A stretch of DNA of 64,000 nt from Xylaria sp. FL1777. Lineage: Eukaryota; Ascomycota; Sordariomycetes; Xylariales; Xylariaceae. The notes under the pieces are model-generated. The model was not told the DNA's origin, searched no databases, and saw nothing but the letters and a program-made list of their open reading frames with translations. The stretch's first letter is position 1. Each line of letters starts with the position of its first letter. Location: positions 81,864-145,863 of the forward strand of contig MU400609.1 of NCBI GenBank assembly GCA_022578965.1, given 5' to 3'. Shown here piece after piece: positions 62,066 through 64,000 of the stretch. Position numbers and translations under genes: made by a program.

Positions 62066-62810
62066 AAGTTCTAGTGTTAAATTTTTAACAATAAATTTAG
62101 TTTTAAAACTTTTGTAGTTTAACAAAGTACTTATTTGCAAATTTAAAAGTAAATCGTTAGGATATTTGCTTAATAAATCGTTTTATTTATTGTTTTAGCT
62201 TGCTATTAAAGCTAATAGCAGTAAGTAATATAAGCTAAAAAACAACATAAAGTATAAAATGTAAGTATATAAAATAATGCTAAAATTTAATGCGTTAAAA
62301 TATATAAGTATATAAATAAATATAAACTAGCATATTTATAAAACTTAAAAAATTTCTTTAAGTTTAACTAGATTTATGCTTAATTAAGTTAATGCTACTT
62401 GCTTATTAGCTATTTTACTAAATTGTTACATAACTTCATAAAGCAAATAATTTAAAATTAAAAGTGCAATTAAATATAATGCAAATATAATAAAGTCAAG
62501 TAAAATATATTAGGTATTATATGTATTAAAAAACCTAGTACAAGCAAAAAATAGCTAAGTGTAATACAAACTAATGTTTTAAAGGTTATATAACTATAAA
62601 CGTTAATACAAAATCAAATGCAGTAGTATTTAAGCAGTATAGCTATTTAGCAAGTTTAATAAGTACAAAGTATATAAAATACTTAATTAGTAAATAAATA
62701 ATCAATAATCAGTAATTAATAATCGATAATTAATAATTAACGCTTGCAAACAGCATAAATCCTAACAGATTAACTCTAACGAAAGTTAAAATAAATACTA
62801 AAAGCGCTTT

Positions 62811-62935
62811 AAATATTACAAGAACTAATCTAAAAAAAATAAATAACAAGGTTTATATAATGCAAAAGCTAAACTTTATCTATATTGCGTAATTTTGCTA
62901 AAAAAAGTTTAAATGTTACAAGAACTAATCTAAAC
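62811..62935. repeat. Two copies of TTACAAGAACTAATCTAAA, period 100 bp, in the Gypsy leader
   Basis: AATATTACAAGAACTAATC at 62812 and AATGTTACAAGAACTAATC at 62912 are 100 bases apart, just inside the 5' LTR of the minus-strand Gypsy element. Leader repeats are common; function unknown. Confidence 0.5.
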
Positions 62936-63056
62936 AAAATAACAGTAAACTATGTAAGTAAAAAAGCTATACTATATTCTATGTACACAATTTGCTAGCA
63001 AAAAAAAAAAAAAAACTAAAGTATAAAGTTTTAATCATAAAGCTTATTTTACTATT

Positions 63057-63263
63057 TAGTAAGGTTTACTATAAGTAGTAAAGCAATTAAGCATAAAAAG
63101 TGTAATATAAATTGAAAAAAAGAAAGCTTTACAAGCAATTGCTACACAATTGCTTTAAGCATAAGCCCTATATAGCTATCTAGCTAAGCTACTATAGCTA
63201 CAAGTAAAAATACTACTATAGCTAAACCCTATAAATATAAAGTTCTTCTTTTAGTTTGTATTA
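63057..63263 (-). repeat. Gypsy LTR (5' in element sense), 207 bp
   Basis: Direct repeat of 54566-54772, followed by ATTTA at 63264-63268. Differences from its partner are mainly A/G and C/T transitions. Confidence 0.9.
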
Positions 63264-63268
63264 ATTTA

Positions 63269-64000
63269 ATATAATTTGCTTTTTATATTTTTATATAAAT
63301 ATATTAAAAAGTTTGATTTTTTTAAATATATAACTATTATTATAGCTAAAAATGCTTTTATTAAATTTTTTAATTTTTTAAGATTTTTATTTATATTTTT
63401 AAGAAATTTTATTTTGTTTTGCTACTTTAAGTAAAATTATGTTAGCTTATACTTTTAAGTTAATTAAAGTATTATACTTTTTTTTTTAATATATAAGTTT
63501 AACTTTAAATTAATTTTTTTAGTTATTACATTAAACTTTATATAAAGCTTTAGTTTTTTTAATTACTTGCTGCTTTTTTAATAAATGCTTATTTTGTTTT
63601 TTAATTTTTTTTTATAAAATGTTTAAATGCTTGTTTTATTTTATACTTTAAATATTATTATACTTTGTTTTATTTTTGCTTTTAGTTAAGCTTTAAATTA
63701 TAGTTTTTAAGCTTTTTTGCTTTTAGTAATTATTTCTTAGTATAATTATGCTTTAATTAGCTAATAATATTTATAATAGTTATTTTTATATTTTTTTAAA
63801 ATAATATTATAAGTATAATTAAATTTTTTTTTAAATATTATAAATCTTTATAAATCTTTATAATAAACTATAGTTATAATTAATTATTTTAATTTATAAA
63901 AGTTCTATATTTTTATTTTTATAATTTATTTAAAAAACTAATTATTTTTTAGTTTATTAAGTAAATATTAATAGCAATAATATATTATATAATAATTTTA
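63269..64000. repeat. AT-rich DNA continuing past the Gypsy element
   Basis: Same extreme composition to the window edge; no termini or coding remnants recognised. The isochore therefore extends beyond the window. Confidence 0.6.

Larger units (their letters stand above)
54566..63263 (-). mobile_element. Complete but RIP-inactivated Gypsy LTR retrotransposon
   Basis: Two 207-bp direct repeats (54566-54772 and 63057-63263) begin TAGTAAGG and end ATTA (probably TG..CA before mutation). The 5-bp target duplication ATTTA lies at 54561-54565 and 63264-63268. Total length is 8,698 bp. Integrase remnants lie near the left end on the minus strand, as expected for a Gypsy element read right to left. 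The interior is stop-ridden. Confidence 0.9.
25690..64000. repeat. AT-rich isochore of RIP-mutated transposons
   Basis: From about 25,690 to the window end the sequence is dominated by A and T (sampled 60-base lines have roughly 5-10 G/C) with stops in every frame. Remaining differences between repeat copies are almost all C/T or G/A transitions, the signature of repeat-induced point mutation. No intact gene lies here. The nested elements are listed separately. The change of composition is abrupt, within about 100 bases, 300 bases after the ankyrin gene. Confidence 0.92.

Noticed and set aside
25690..64000. Mitochondrial DNA insertion as the source of AT richness
   Set aside because: LTR pairs with target duplications, a LINE and transition-only differences point to RIP-mutated nuclear transposons. 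No mitochondrial genes were seen.

Overview
The window looks like nuclear DNA of a filamentous ascomycete (Pezizomycotina). The genes carry short introns of 44 to 95 bases with GT..AG ends and CTAAC/CTGAC-type branch points. The protein families are typical of that group: a Zn2Cys6 regulator with PDWMDGG signature, a Clr5/ankyrin protein, a CVNH lectin, a fungal M43 metalloprotease and a GH95 fucosidase. The right 60% is an extremely AT-rich block that looks like transposon DNA destroyed by repeat-induced point mutation (RIP). I cannot name the species.

Region 1 (1 to about 25,690) has ordinary base composition and holds eight well supported genes. On the minus strand lie three secreted-protein genes: a GH95 alpha-L-fucosidase (2932-5558, 5 exons, 800 aa), a CVNH-fold protein (6163-6762, 3 exons, 143 aa) and an M43B extracellular metalloprotease (7893-8853, 3 exons, 278 aa). 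About 5 kb without a recognisable gene follows. Next come a Gfd2/YDR514C-like DEDDh exonuclease (13989-14948) and a small group of a Zn2Cys6 regulator (15383-17152), an atypical short-chain dehydrogenase (17330-18094, minus) and an extradiol (DODA/LigB) dioxygenase (19115-20232). The dehydrogenase and the dioxygenase share a 1-kb divergent promoter containing a perfect 15-bp inverted repeat. The last gene (22014-25392) encodes a Clr5 plus ankyrin-repeat protein whose acidic tail shows a one-base frameshift, visible against its own internal repeat. Exon models were built by hand; every joined frame closes exactly, and most junctions restore family motifs.

Region 2 (about 25,690 to the window end, at least 38 kb) is by eye over 85% A+T with stops in all frames. 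Its layout can still be read. Two copies of a roughly 5.86-kb element lie head to head (25,830-39,190 and 41,104-51,102) around a 1.9-kb spacer. The left copy is split by a complete Ty1/Copia element (29,639-37,013; two 287-bp LTRs; target duplication TTTTA). The right copy is split by a 5'-truncated Tad-like LINE (43,641-47,646; 12-bp target duplication). In each case the other copy supplies the empty site. Both outer ends carry a 132-bp module that differs between the copies almost only by C-to-T and G-to-A changes (26 against 2). A Gypsy element (54,566-63,263; two 207-bp LTRs; target duplication ATTTA; minus strand) follows after 3.5 kb of unclassified AT-rich DNA. Remnant reading frames for Copia RNase H, LINE reverse transcriptase and Gypsy integrase are recognisable despite the stops.

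The secreted trio suggests growth on or in host tissue or decaying matter. The regulator, dehydrogenase and dioxygenase may form a small aromatic-catabolism or secondary-metabolism group. The AT block is a heterochromatic isochore, possibly pericentromeric. No CRISPR, rRNA or tRNA gene was seen.
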